Below, one piece after another: positions 24,574 through 35,578 of a stretch of 64,000 nt of DNA (the stretch's first letter is position 1; every line of letters begins with the position of its first letter). The DNA is from Symbiodinium natans (lineage: Eukaryota > Sar > Dinophyceae > Suessiales > Symbiodiniaceae), in NCBI GenBank assembly GCA_905221605.1, contig CAJNDS010002540.1, forward strand, positions 159,501 through 223,500. The letters run 5' to 3'. Below the pieces are notes generated by a model. It ran no database searches and was not told where the DNA came from. It saw only the letters and a program-made list of their open reading frames with translations. A program made the translations under genes and the position numbers.

Positions 24574-24736
24574 CCAGGCGCGAAGTTAGACTTCTGAGTC
24601 ATGCCAACCTGCCAACCTCTTCGAGAAAGGCGGCTGCGAGACAAAGGTCTAGCTGAGGCAAAAGTCATGGAGTGGCTCTGCTTGCACCCAAGAGCGGCAT
24701 GTCTCTGGGAATCGAGTTGCGTGGTATACGCAAACT

Positions 24737-25142
24737 TCAATCAGAACCACCGGACCCCCCAACCTCCCCCGAGACCCTTCTCAGCGTGTGCTGCCTAAGG
24801 GCCAGGTATTTCGGGTTCTCGCACTCAGAAGGAGGTGGCAGATGGCCAACCTTCTCGGCGTTCCTGAGGAAACGACGCCACTCGCACATCTGCTTGAGCT
24901 TGTCTTCACAGCGCACGTCATGTGGAGGTTTGCAGCGACAGCTTAATCCGTGTGTATATGCCCCTGATGTACTTGAGAAGCTTGAAGACTATATACGTAG
25001 GCCGTACCTACTTTGAGGGCGGTCGACAAAGCACCATATAGGGCGATTCTGCATGCCCCTTCCGTCTGTTTGTGAGCAATCAATGTGGACGCCTTCTCGG
25101 CAACTTTCTCGAGTGCGGCCAAGACACTCCCAAAGGCTGCGC
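24737..25142 (-). CDS. Unrecognised gene, last two exons
   Basis: Exons 25142-25008 and 24963-24737 join in phase through a GT donor and an AG|G acceptor, ending in TGA at 24737. The peptide includes AAFGSVLAALEKVAEKASTL, then IAHKQTEGACRIALYGALST, then ALKVGAYTHGLSCRCKPPHD, then VRCEDKLKQMCEWRRFLRNA. It is helical with a cluster of four Cys (CRC, RCED, MCEW). I do not recognise the family. Further 5' exons probably exist; a candidate near 25510-25430 reads AFSAAALHKTFQKIRQADGG. The gene ends 164 bases before the RCC1 start codon. Confidence 0.5.
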
Positions 25143-27251
25143 CTTGGGAACCCGTGCCGCAATTTGTAAAACAACTCGCGGGTTCGTCATTCGGGTCGTG
25201 TCACTTTCTCTGGGCCCCTGCTATAAGGGGGCCTGCGCTGTGGCAGCTCTTCTGGTGCTTGCGTGAGTCACGTTTGTCATAGCCAATGTTACCCCATGTG
25301 GGCTTCTCAAAAAACAACTCCGCTTTGGATCGCGGACTGCCACCACTGTTGGTTCGCCGAGTGCGGTCTCATTTCTCGCTGCCCGGGGGCTTATCCGACA
25401 ACTTGAAGTCTTAAGGGCAGAAGATGCGCAAGGCATGAACATAAATACAGCATAGGGCACCTCCATCAGCCTGCCTGATCTTTTGAAAGGTCTTGTGCAG
25501 CGCAGCAGCAGAAAAGGCATTAGTGTGAGAGATCAAAAAGCGCAGGTCAAAGCCAGAAAGCCAGCATATGCAAACCTTTCGCATGCCTTATGAAAGTTCC
25601 CTTCATACATGTATATACAGACATATATATATATATATATGTAGTGTATGATTCACTCGCTGCCTCCAGCACAAACGCTCTTGCGTACAGATCGAATCCG
25701 TCGATCGAGTGGCATGGCGTACACAATGCCCCGCACCATGTGCAATGCTCACGCATTCTAAACGAGTGGCAACTCCCAAACCCCCAGTAAATACCTCAGA
25801 AACCCCAACATCGGACTGGGAGCCAGGGCGGGGCGGGCAAAAGATGTCTAGATATAGATATATGCCAATATATGCACAAAGAACAACCTTAGGCCACACG
25901 GTCCCAGCTGCATGTCCGAACAGGCTGAGGACTCTCCGCATGACCGGTCTGGCCACCAACATCGGCGCAGGAAACCTTGGAGATGTGTGGGAGCTCTAAG
26001 CTTGAAAAGGGTGGGATGGGATGTTCACTGGAAATGCTTGGCAAAAGATAGAGAACCAGGCTGAGATGTTCTTTATGTTGTGTTCTAAGTCGATCAGGAC
26101 ATCATGGGCGGCTTTCAGGAGATTCGGTCAAGTCTCGGGGGAACTTGATACAGACATATTCCCCCCTAGGCTGTTTGTTCATGTCAAGGGGATGTGCATG
26201 GATCGACGTCGATCTCACATGTACATCCAGGGGCGATCTCAAGCCGCAGCACAACGCTGAGACAGGAAATCTTCTCCTTGCAGATTCAAAGCGCTCCCAT
26301 CAGCATCCGAGCCTGAAAGGAAAACCAGAAGCTTCCCAACTCCTCCCAAGCTTCAGAGTCCGTCCCCCCAACCCGGCAGGATGCATGGAATGTACGGCTC
26401 CAGGCAACTCGCTTCCACAGGCTGCAACGCGCCGGCAGCCACCATTGGAAAGGGGGAGCACGGCCTGACTTGAAGTTCCCAACTACAAAGCTCTGAAGGG
26501 CTCAATTTCAGAGAGGGATCTGAGTTGGAAGAAACGAAGAGGATTTTCCGGCGTTCTGAAGCACTTTTTCAGGGCAGTTCCAGTATGCGCTCAGGCCGGG
26601 AGAGAAGTAGCACCGGCATTCTTGCTGACTCGGGGACCGCAGTTACTTTCAGGCCGAATTCACGTGTGAAAAACCCATCTCTTGAAGGCCACCGGTCCTA
26701 CATCGAAACACAAAGCTCCAGCGCATGGACCTGGCCGCCACACGCTCCAGAAGCTAACTTTGGCTTGATCTTCACAGCAGCAGGATGTACTTGCAGGTTT
26801 CTGATGCTTTCGTGGTGGCTCGGCCGAGCTTCATCAGCTAGATTCTAGCCTCTAGATTCTCTAGATGTTGTGTCCATCCACCTGCACATGTGTCGAAAGA
26901 GGTCTTGGCTGGGACAGCCTGCCGCACACACGAAGCTTCACGACATGCGGGGACCGTCAATGTAAAACTCTCTCAACTTGCAGCCCACGCAGATTCAGAG
27001 CACTAGAGTATTCGATTTGCAAGGCAGACACTTCCGAATGAGCCACATCTGCGCCAATTTTCTGTCATCGGGTCGCGGTGGCGCTGTTGCGATTTCCAGC
27101 GCGCGAGAGATTCCTGAGAGCAGCTTTTGAACGATGGCGCGGAATGTGCCAGGTGCCAAGCTAAGTCCAAACCTTCGCCATGGATCCAATAATCACGGTG
27201 GACATTCAGCAAGAACCTTGGAGAGGCGCTGTGCATATTGACTGGAAAGGC
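25143..27251. other. Region without a clear gene
   Basis: Apart from the candidate exon near 25430-25510, only short frames are present. A TA run lies at 25623-25641. A plus-strand frame at 26525-26848 and a minus-strand frame at 26995-27189 have no convincing family match. Confidence 0.45.
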
Positions 27252-28709
27252 TCAGCTTGTTCCACCCTTGCAGGCCCGGCACGCTTGTGAGGCCTCTTGC
27301 AATCTTTTTTTACTTTCCTTCAGAAGTGCGTTCGCCATGCTTGCAACAGCGAAACATCCTTTGAACTCACTTTGGCCCAGCATGCTCTGAGCTCGCGCGC
27401 CTCTGTCACCCTTGTCTTTGCCCTCGCCTTTACCTTCGCCCTTCTTTGGGGGACCCTTCTTCTTCACCGTGAGCCGCGTGCCATCCGTGAAGGGAAAGCT
27501 GTTGAGGGATCGGATGGCCTCCGGTGCAGACGGTGCAAGGGGAGGCAAAAGTACATATATCGTTATATACTTAGATATATTCGCCTCGGCACCAGGATCT
27601 GGTCTCCTTCCCTACCCGCTCTACCCTCCCCCACGGAAACCTTCTGCACACGCACCATGTGACGTAGAACTTGTGGCTTTCCTTCGTCTGCGCAGCGCAC
27701 GCTGCAGCCCGCGTTGGGCCAGCCCGGCTGCCGAGGCGGCGCGCGCAAGCGTGTGCGATAGTCTACGAGCATTAAGTGAGCTGCTTCTGTGCTTACACAG
27801 ACATCCTTCGGTGCTTGAAAGTGGGCCTTCTCTGCCGCCTCAGCGGACATGTAGTTGATGAAGCCAATGCCGGTGCAGTTTCCAGTGTCCTTGTCCAAGA
27901 GAGCTGTGGCCTTGGGGCTCTCCCAGCTCACACCCTCACACCCTCACACGAACACACCCACACACGCCCACACCTACACCATATCTTTGAAGTTCAGCAC
28001 AGGCAGTTCGTAGTGTCATGTTTTCAGCTTGTGCTGCATGTGGGCGTTCCAGGAATCCCAGCGCCATGCCGCCAAGCCACTCCTCGCGGAGCGATGGGCC
28101 CAAAGGCGGAGAAAATCTGGTACATTTCCAGGTTTGTGGTGTCTGGAGGAAGCCCGCCAACGAACAGCCTCACTTCTCAGATCCCGTGTGCCAAGGACTT
28201 GCGGACATGGCTCAGTGACTGCAGATGCTGCTGGGCTGCGTGTTTTCATCGTTGTTCCACTTTCCACCAGTCCCTGGGACGACCTGACGCACATCTCAGA
28301 AACCCTATTTGGATCTATTTGGCCTCAATTGGCATCATTCATTGAAGACCGTGCCTGGGAGGAGACGATTGACCTGACGAGGCCCTTCGCCTCCTTCGGT
28401 GCAACGTAGCCCTTGCCGAAGCCTTTGAAGCCGTCCATGGGGCCCTTGCCTTGGATCTCGGAATTTTCTACCACCCTTCTGAGGCGACTGCGACACTCAG
28501 GGGGAGCCCTTACGCTACTGTGTCGAGCCTACCTGGTGTTCCCAAACTCCATTGCGAGGTCATATGGTTGCGTCCAAGGCGCCATAGTCCATGTAGCCCT
28601 TCCCGAAGAACATGGGGCCCATCATGGGCATGGGCATTGGGCCCATGGGCCCCATCGGGCCCATGTACATCATGTCATAATCCATCGGGCCTTTGTACCA
28701 GCCCTTCAT
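27252..28709 (-). CDS. Single-RRM RNA-binding protein, copy A
   Basis: Six exons join in phase: 28709-28583, 28449-28355, 28283-28240, 28168-28081, 27910-27827 and 27518-27252, giving about 234 residues. The N-terminus is Met/Gly-rich (MKGWYKGPMDYDMMYMGPMG), followed by KGPMDGFKGFGKGYVAPKEA. One RRM follows with RNP2 LFVGGL and RNP1 CTGIGFINY, and it ends in LNSFPFTDGTRLTVKKKGPP. The tail is Lys/Gly-rich (KKGEGKGEGKDKGDRGARA). RRM proteins bind single-stranded RNA; glycine-rich single-RRM proteins often act in mRNA handling or stress responses. Donors are GC, GC, GC, GT and GC. Copy B lies immediately upstream. The last 50 residues after the GKG tail are less certain, since another intron could remove them. 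Confidence 0.85.
27722..27752. repeat. 31-base sequence shared with 54624-54654
   Basis: An identical 31-base GC-rich segment (core CCGAGGCGGCGCGCGCAAGC) occurs in the same orientation at both places. Here it lies in the fifth intron of RRM copy A; at 54624 it lies in an intron of the Ser-rich gene. Both copies are preceded by C/T-rich sequence. It looks like a dispersed intron-borne repeat. Confidence 0.85.
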
Positions 28710-29690
28710 GGCGACCAGTTAAGGCGCAACTTGGCGCGTCTCGCGCGCAGGGCGTCTCTACCTGCCAACCTCCGTCAGCTTTGAGCCCACCAGCCCGTGC
28801 ACCCCCCCACTCCAAGAAACCCTATAGGCAACGTTCAACCAGTCCTTCGTGCCCCTCATGCTCTATTCCCGTCGCGCTTCTTTTTTCACGCACCCGACCA
28901 TACACCTGAACCGTCGCAAAGCATGAAAGATGCACTAGCACGGATCACAGCCTTGTGATTCTATCTGATGCCTTCCGCTGCCCATGTCGCGCTGACGCTT
29001 CCGGACTTTGCTCTTACTGAATTCAGTCTAGACAAGTCTATGAAGGCATGTATCGAATTATAAGGTACTCTTGAAACTAAAAACACATCAGATCATGGCC
29101 GCGTCAGCGGACAGTCGGACAGAGCAGAGTCGTGAATAGTCGTGATGCTTGCGTTCACGGTATTGCGGATTGGATTTTGTAGGCCAGAGATTACTTGAAT
29201 GTCATGAGAGTTGGCTGGGCAAGCATCCTGAAAACGTTCGATTCCCTTAATCTTCGTCCGCTGAACTCTTCAACAGTTGTTTGGCTTCCTCCAGACCGTA
29301 GCGAATCCGAATCTGGAGCACTTCTGGACCAGGGTTGCATGGAGCTTCTATCGCTGCTTCGTTTGTCTTGTGATCCTTTTGCTCTTGGTGCCCCCTGTTT
29401 TTTCGGTCTTTGGATGTGTTTAAAAGACAGAGCTCTTGTGTTTCAGCATAACACCGGAAGATGTCCGAGTTCGACTGCAATGCCTAGACATTCACAACAC
29501 GTTAATCACTCAAGAGCCCGGCAGTGTAGATACAAGGCCACTCAAATCAAATGTAGAGGCGATGGCACAGCCTCAGCAAAAGGAATCTCACAAACATCAC
29601 GTTGATGAATGCACACTTCTGCACGCATGCTGAGGGCCACCTGAAAAGCCCATGCTGTGACTATTAGCCCATGTAGGCGCCGAGGGGCAG
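28710..29690. other. Spacer between the RRM paralogs
   Basis: No coding frame with a recognised motif. A segment near 29310-29345 shares the string CCAGGGTTGCATGG with sequence near 1332-1345, which may be a short dispersed repeat. Confidence 0.45.
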
Positions 29691-31280
29691 CTATGACTTG
29701 CCCTTCCCTTTCTCTCCTTTCCCGGGCTTTCCAGATCCCTTCTCGTCCTTGCCTTCGCCCTTTTCGCCCTTGCTTTTCGGTGGACCCTTCTTCTTCACCG
29801 TCAGCCAGCTGCCATCCTTACATGTTCCCCCCTGGCGATGTGTGGGGTGGTGTGGGGTCTGTAATGGTCTGTCTCTTGTCTTGTGGTCACTCCAAGCTCT
29901 AGCATTGCAACCTCTATAAGCAAGCCAAAGGTCCATGAAAGGGAAGCTATTCAGCACGCGGATGGCTCTTTCTGCGGAATCCTTTTCCATGAAGTTCACG
30001 AAGCCGATGCCCGTGCATTTGCCGGTCTCCTGACGCAAAGTCGAGAAGCCCCCCTGAGAGTGCCACACAGGAACTTCAAAAGGCGACACCATGCTACACC
30101 GCTTCACCAAGTGTGCACCGCTGCAGAGATCTGTGTGCTGTCTGCATGCGAGGCGCCTTGTCGAGGAGAGCTGTGGCACCCCTGGGCGCAATCGGCCCGA
30201 AGGGTGCGAAGATCTGGTACATCTCCAGATTCGTCATATCCTCTGGAAGGCCTGCATGCTATGCCAGTATTATTGTGCATGCTATGCAGCATATGCAGCT
30301 TTCGAGGGCCTAGAATTGCACGCTCATCTCAACAGTCGCAGGGACCGGTTTCCGGTCATGACATTTACGCTTTCTGACTACTTTTATGAGATGATTAGGA
30401 AGCTACAGACTGTTTCTGTGTTTGGTTTGCGTTTTTTTGCATCTCAGTTTTGCGCTTTTTTTGCGTCTCGTATTTTGGGTTGCGTTTGTTGTGTGTTTTT
30501 GTTGCGTTTGTGTTGTGTTCTTTGCGCTTGTTTTGTGACATTGTTGCGTTTTTTGTGCATCTTGGGAGAGGAGGGGGGGTAAGCAGAAATGCTAAAACAT
30601 GCGAAACACAGTGTGTTTTGCGTTTTTTTTGCGTTTGTTTTGCGTTTGCTTTGCGTTTTGTTTGCGTCTCAGGCTAAGGAGGCGAGGAAGGCACCCCCCC
30701 AAGACGCAAAACAAAAACAAAAAAACCTGCAACCCGAGACTGCCCCAAAATCCGAGACACAAAACCGGGACGCAAGAAAACACACAATAAAATGCAAGAA
30801 TAAATCATTGGGGACCCCTGCCCTGCGGCTCTAATCATGTCATAAGACTACTTTGCAGAAGCCACTTCCAACGAAAGACTTGGTGACGAAGGCAACCCGC
30901 TAGGTGCCTCCGACGAACAGCGTGTTGTCATCGTTGTTCCACTTCCCTCCTGGAATGGCCTCGCGTGGCTCGCGCGTTGAATGGGGCAATGATTTGCCTC
31001 ACTTTGGATTTCTACACATCTCACATCTCACATCTCGTATCACCCACTACCCCCAGCCCCCCTCCGCCCCCTCTGCGGCCTCCTGGGACAGGAGGGTCCT
31101 CAAGAGTCCTTTTGCCTCTTTGGGAGCCTGCGGTTCCTGCTTGCCATAGCCCTTGCCTCGGAACACACGCAGCGAAGACGAAGACCTCTCCACTTCGTCT
31201 CTCTACAGCTAATAGCACACTTGCGATGCTGAGGAACCGTAGTCGGCACCGCCTTTGGCGTAGGGATCCATCATGGGCAT
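29691..31280 (-). CDS. Single-RRM RNA-binding protein, copy B
   Basis: Six exons join in phase: 31280-31238, 31156-31080, 30959-30908, 30251-30157, 30029-29934 and 29816-29691, giving about 162 residues from the ATG at 31280 (MPMMDPYAKGGADYGKGYGK). The RRM has RNP2 LFVGGL and RNP1 CTGIGFVNF and runs LPEDMTNLEMYQIFAPFGPI, then APRGATALLDKETGKCTG. The tail is WLTVKKKGPPKSKGEKGEGK and ends KGKGKS. It is clearly paralogous to copy A. Donors are GT, GC, GC, GC and GA. The 5' end is uncertain: an in-frame stop lies just upstream of the ATG, but a further exon could be spliced at CTAAG|G. Confidence 0.8.
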
Positions 31281-31699
31281 GCCACCCTTGCCTTAGCACA
31301 GGGGTTCGACCTTTGTGCTCTTCGGTTCGCTCAGGTGTCAAGAGCTTCTTGGCCTTTTGTGAATCCGAGAACTTCGAACACTATGTAGGCATCTACTCTT
31401 TTCACTTCGGTGAGGGTGGCCATTTCTTCCACTTTACTTCTTTTTGGGGGTGGAGGGTCGCATTTTGGGAGGCTGAGGAAGCCATGTGCGGCCTCAGGAT
31501 TCTATAGGAAGATGCCTGGAATGGTCGAACAATGCCTGCAAAGACGTCAGGTATGCCTTAATGCCTCCATGTGCTCCCCTCCGTGCAAACAAAACCCAGA
31601 AAGCGGCGCAACTAGCTGATCATTAGCTCATTGCTGCTTAGGCAAGAACCAACACCGACTGATCCGTGCGGGGGCATCTGTGGCATATTCGCGCAACTT

Positions 31700-33070
31700 T
31701 TTTCAACGAATGCTCATCCGCCGGTCAGGAAGTGGCCCGCACTCTGCAGCATTGCCAGCAGGCGCAGCAGTGCTGGGCTTTCCCGTGCGATGCGGAAACG
31801 CTGGAAGACGGTCCTCGCGATGGCACGGGCGATTGCTGAGTTTGCACGGAGCATGAGCTACAGCTTAGTTGAGCTACGTCGCTACGTGTTTGTTCCCCCC
31901 AAAACCTTTCTCAACTTCTGGCTCAACGAGGCGCTTCACGAGGGCCATGTCTTTCTCGCGACCCGTGGCAACGCACACGAGGACCAGGCGATGGAGCAGC
32001 CGGGCCAGCTCAGGCTCGGAGCCGTCCTCGCCCGAAAAAAATGTTCTCTTCTTCAATTCTGCTTTTATGTCTATTAAAGTCAATGTAAAACTACGAGGAC
32101 GTAGGAAATACTAATTGCTATACTCCGAGGCCGACGTTCGCTTCCTTTAATCTGCCAGTATGTTCTGTGCACTGGCCATGTTAGTACTGCTTATTTGGTG
32201 ACATGTCAACTGTGAATGTAGTGCAGTAAAAGGAACCAAACGAACAGCTCACAGCCTCCGGTGGTGGAGCCTGTGCTGCAGTCCTTGCCATGTGAAGTCA
32301 CAATACCTTTTGCTGCCATTTTCCGCAACATCTCTTATAAGCACCGCTCTGCTGAGTCGCACGTCTGAGGGCGCGGACATCCGTGGGACTTCCGCGGGCT
32401 CCTCCCCCACGAGCTTCCAGAGTGCTTGGAGCAGCGCCTCTGTGTCGTTGCTCATTTATTTAATTTATTTGCCTCTGTTCATGTTATCGTTTTTTTCTTA
32501 GAACTTAGTTGAAAGCTATGCCGGCCTCAAAGCTGTGGTGGTAGCTTTGGAGGCCCTTGCGGTCGTCCGTCCTCTCAGGTCAACGCATCTCTGCCTCAGA
32601 CACTGTGCGGGATCCCTCGCGCCTCTCGTGCGAAGTGTGGATGGCATCGATGGTGGTGTGAGCGACATGGAGGGCCTGCAGCAGGCGACGGCAGGCCACA
32701 GCACAAATGAGAGCCATCATGGATTTTCGATTCGCGTGGCATCACTCTTCGCATCGGACCTTCAAAGACTCGACACTTTCTGAAAGGCGCCTCCCAGCCA
32801 TGACTTTCCAGCGCGGCAATCGAGCTTTTCAGTGCGCCTGGAGGTCGTGCAATGTCGGGGTAGTGTGGTGCACTTGTGCTGTTTCTATGTGTGTGACTGT
32901 GTGTGACTGTGTATGACCGTGTGAGACTGTGTGTGTGTGTGTGTGTGTTGTGCATGTGGGCCGATGTGCCGGCCCTTGCAGCCAAGGCCTTTCAGAAGCG
33001 CTTTGGCAGCCGCGAACTCTTGAAGGCTGATCCTGTCGAACAGGCAGATCAACGACCCTGTCCAGTATGC
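31700..33070 (-). CDS. Possible RasGAP-like gene, partial
   Basis: Minus-strand exon candidates, in order: 33065-32960 (GSLICLFDRISLQEFAAAKA), 32720-32590 (MALICAVACRRLLQALHVAH), 32455-32340 (MSNDTEALLQALWKLVGEEP), 32035-31920 (DGSEPELARLLHRLVLVCVA then TGREKDMALVKRLVEPE) and 31865-31720 (LMLRANSAIARAIARTVFQR). The last two resemble the beginning of a RasGAP domain, where a helix pair ending in RE.E is followed by LFR.NS.A.K. The remaining two thirds of such a domain, including the arginine finger, is not found before the RRM genes begin. The gene may be truncated or the resemblance may be chance. Whether all five segments form one gene is not established. Confidence 0.35.
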
Positions 33071-34619
33071 GCCAGTCTTTGGTTGAAGGCACGCGACTCC
33101 AGCATGCTGACTCTCCGTTCAGGGGGTCCTAGCAGTGCTTCGATTTTCAGCCCAGCAAGAGGACCCACGAAACGGATCACGCGAGGCGGATCGCGCAGTG
33201 CACGAAATGGGTCGCACGCCGGCGACTCGAAGGGGAACGGATCGCGTGCGTCGCTAGTCGGATCGGGGACGCGGACAGAACCGGATCGCGCATACTGCTA
33301 ATCCTATAAACCCTCAACCCTACACACCCTAAACCCGATTCGTTCGTCTGCTGATCTGGTGGTCACGCGGGGCATGTTCCGATTCGTGCCCTGACCTGAG
33401 CGGATGCCTGATCGGCTGGCAGGGATCCTATGTGCTGTTCGGAGTGGCAGCGTTGATTCGTAGCACACCAGGCCAGATATGCGCATTTCATTCCTTCACA
33501 TGCCGAAACATTATGAGACGATGACGCCTGGCCTTCCGGTAAACTGAGCTTTGTTGGCATGCGCTTTGCATCGCTTTGCACAGGCGACCTTTGCTACCTC
33601 CTTAGAAGCTCTCTATGGCACTTCTATGGCACTGCGGTGCCAGGGTTTGTGATCACTGTGGAGAGTGAGTCAGAGCCACCCCATGCTCTCTCTTACTCTC
33701 CAAAGCTCACTCAAAAGCCGTCTAGCTTGAAGACCTAGCAACTTTGCTGCTGACAGGGAGACAGGGAGACAGGGAGACATGCAGGAGACCGTCACCGCGT
33801 CTCCTGAGCGCAGCTTCGGCTGAAGCCACCTCAGCTTCGAAGACTTCTTGCTTCTCCTCCGGCGGCTCCTGAACTCGGAAGACAGCGCGGAAGACGAAGG
33901 CAGAGGAGAGTGACGAGATCTACTGAACCCGGGGCCTCCCGCGCACTGGCCCAGTGACTGAGGCCCTGCCCAAGGTTGGAGAGAAACTGTTCTCTGACAC
34001 CAAAAGTCGCGTTCGCGGATCTCTGAATCTCAAGGCGCAACAGTTTTCCCTATGGTCCTCATATAGGGCCAACCCTCAAGGGGTTTTTAGAGCGCCTGTT
34101 CCAAGGCTGCCTTGGCCGCGCGGCTGTTGCCCGAGCCTTCAGGAACTGCAGAACCCTTTTATGAGGAGAACTCTGACAAAGCGAATGCACGATTGCAACT
34201 CTCTGTTTGTCTTTATGCACTCTGAAATCATCGTCCCATAATTATATATATATATATGTCTATCTATCATTCTTTCCTCTCTCTCTCTCTCTCTTGGAAT
34301 ATGTATATATATATATATATATTTATTTATTTATTTATCTATTTATCTATTTATTTATATGAAAATTATTTTTATTTATATTTTTACAATTTTTTATATA
34401 TCGTATATATTGATTCACATTGTAAAATGACAAGTCTGCTCTCTCGCCCCAGGGCGCCCTGTTCCAGCTGGCCCAGCTCGGCGAAGGCCCTGGCCAGCTC
34501 AAGGTTGGCCCGGCCTGTCGAACGTCGAAGAAAAGTCGGATTGCTTGTCTTCCAAACTCCAAAATCTGCCCCTACTAGAATCAGAAGCCCTCAAGATTCT
34601 AAGAGCTGTCTCTTAAGTA

Positions 34620-34654
<35 letters not shown>

Positions 34655-34785
34655 AGAGGGAGCAGGGAGCAGGGAGCAGGGAGCGGTGAGCAGCGCTTTT
34701 TGCCTCCTCCTTGCGCGCGGAGTGAGTGGATGCGAAGTCTTGCCAAATCTTTCGCTTGTTCGCAGGCCTCATGCAGACCGAAAGC
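33071..34785. other. Region without a clear gene; several microsatellites
   Basis: A TG run at 32925-32947 ends just before this stretch. TA/TTTA/CTAT repeats occupy 34243-34400 and a GA run lies at 34619-34645. No family motif seen in the short frames. Confidence 0.5.
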
Positions 34786-35255
34786 TCAACACCGGGGTTT
34801 CAGGAGTTTCCTCAAACAAAAACTGCGCAACATTTGGCGCATGACCTTCTCATAGCTGTCAAACCTGTTCTTGCGGGGACCTTCCGCTTGCACCCTATCG
34901 CCGTGTGCCCATCCCAGTGCCAGGTCTCCGAACTCACTATGGTAGACTTTGAAGGGCCAACTAAACGCAACGCGATGCCTCACTCCAACGTGTCGGAAAT
35001 TATGCGCAACCATTGCTGAGCGTTTGAGAGCTGTTCCCCTTCCCTGCCTGTGATGAGACAGCAGCTGGTGCCTGGCAAGGTGTGCACTGATGTGCATGCT
35101 GAATCTGGACTCTCGCAGCTGGTGCTGTGCCGCCGCCTCGGCTTTTTCCAGCTTTTCTCGTTCAGCTTTGCTTCCTTTGCCGGCCCAAGACTCCACGTCC
35201 TTCAGCTGGTTGCTGAGCAGTATCTGGTCCTTGGACTCCGCGATGTCTCATACAC
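34786..35255 (-). CDS. Coiled-coil protein, probable 3' exon
   Basis: An open minus-strand frame of about 155 codons ending in a stop at 34786. It begins with a heptad-like coiled coil (DIAESKDQILLSNQLKDVES then WAGKGSKAEREKLEKAEAAA then QHQLRESRFS) and continues with a less typical segment (FRHVGVRHRVAFSWPFKVYH). The coiled-coil part is convincing as coding; the second half could be intron or untranslated. No ATG start is seen, so 5' exons are missing. Family unknown. Confidence 0.45.
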
Positions 35256-35578
35256 AACCTTCTTTCACTATAGTGGACTGAATGAACGTTGGCATATGTT
35301 GGCGTACTTCGTTGTTTTTAAGGCTTTTTCCTTTGCCAAGAATCTCGCTCAGCCTCTGCCCACAAGGGAGCGAAAGACTCAGCTTGTTGCCCTCCCAAAC
35401 GACCGCGCCCCAGAACACGCTGAGCAGCGAAGTCCACGCCCGCGAACCCTGCGAGAGCAACCCAACCCAAGCACGCCAAGGATAAAGCCACGAGACTGTG
35501 TCTAGCTACCAGTGCAATGCCATTCAAAAGCTATGCAACTGAACTAGAGTAACTAGAGTGCGTAATGTGTACGTAGTG

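Noticed and set aside
26995-27189. Minus-strand peptide FGLSLAPGTFRAIVQ resembling the FGL..AP.TF motif of reverse transcriptases
   Set aside because: Only one short motif matches; no YxDD box or other reverse-transcriptase block is found nearby.
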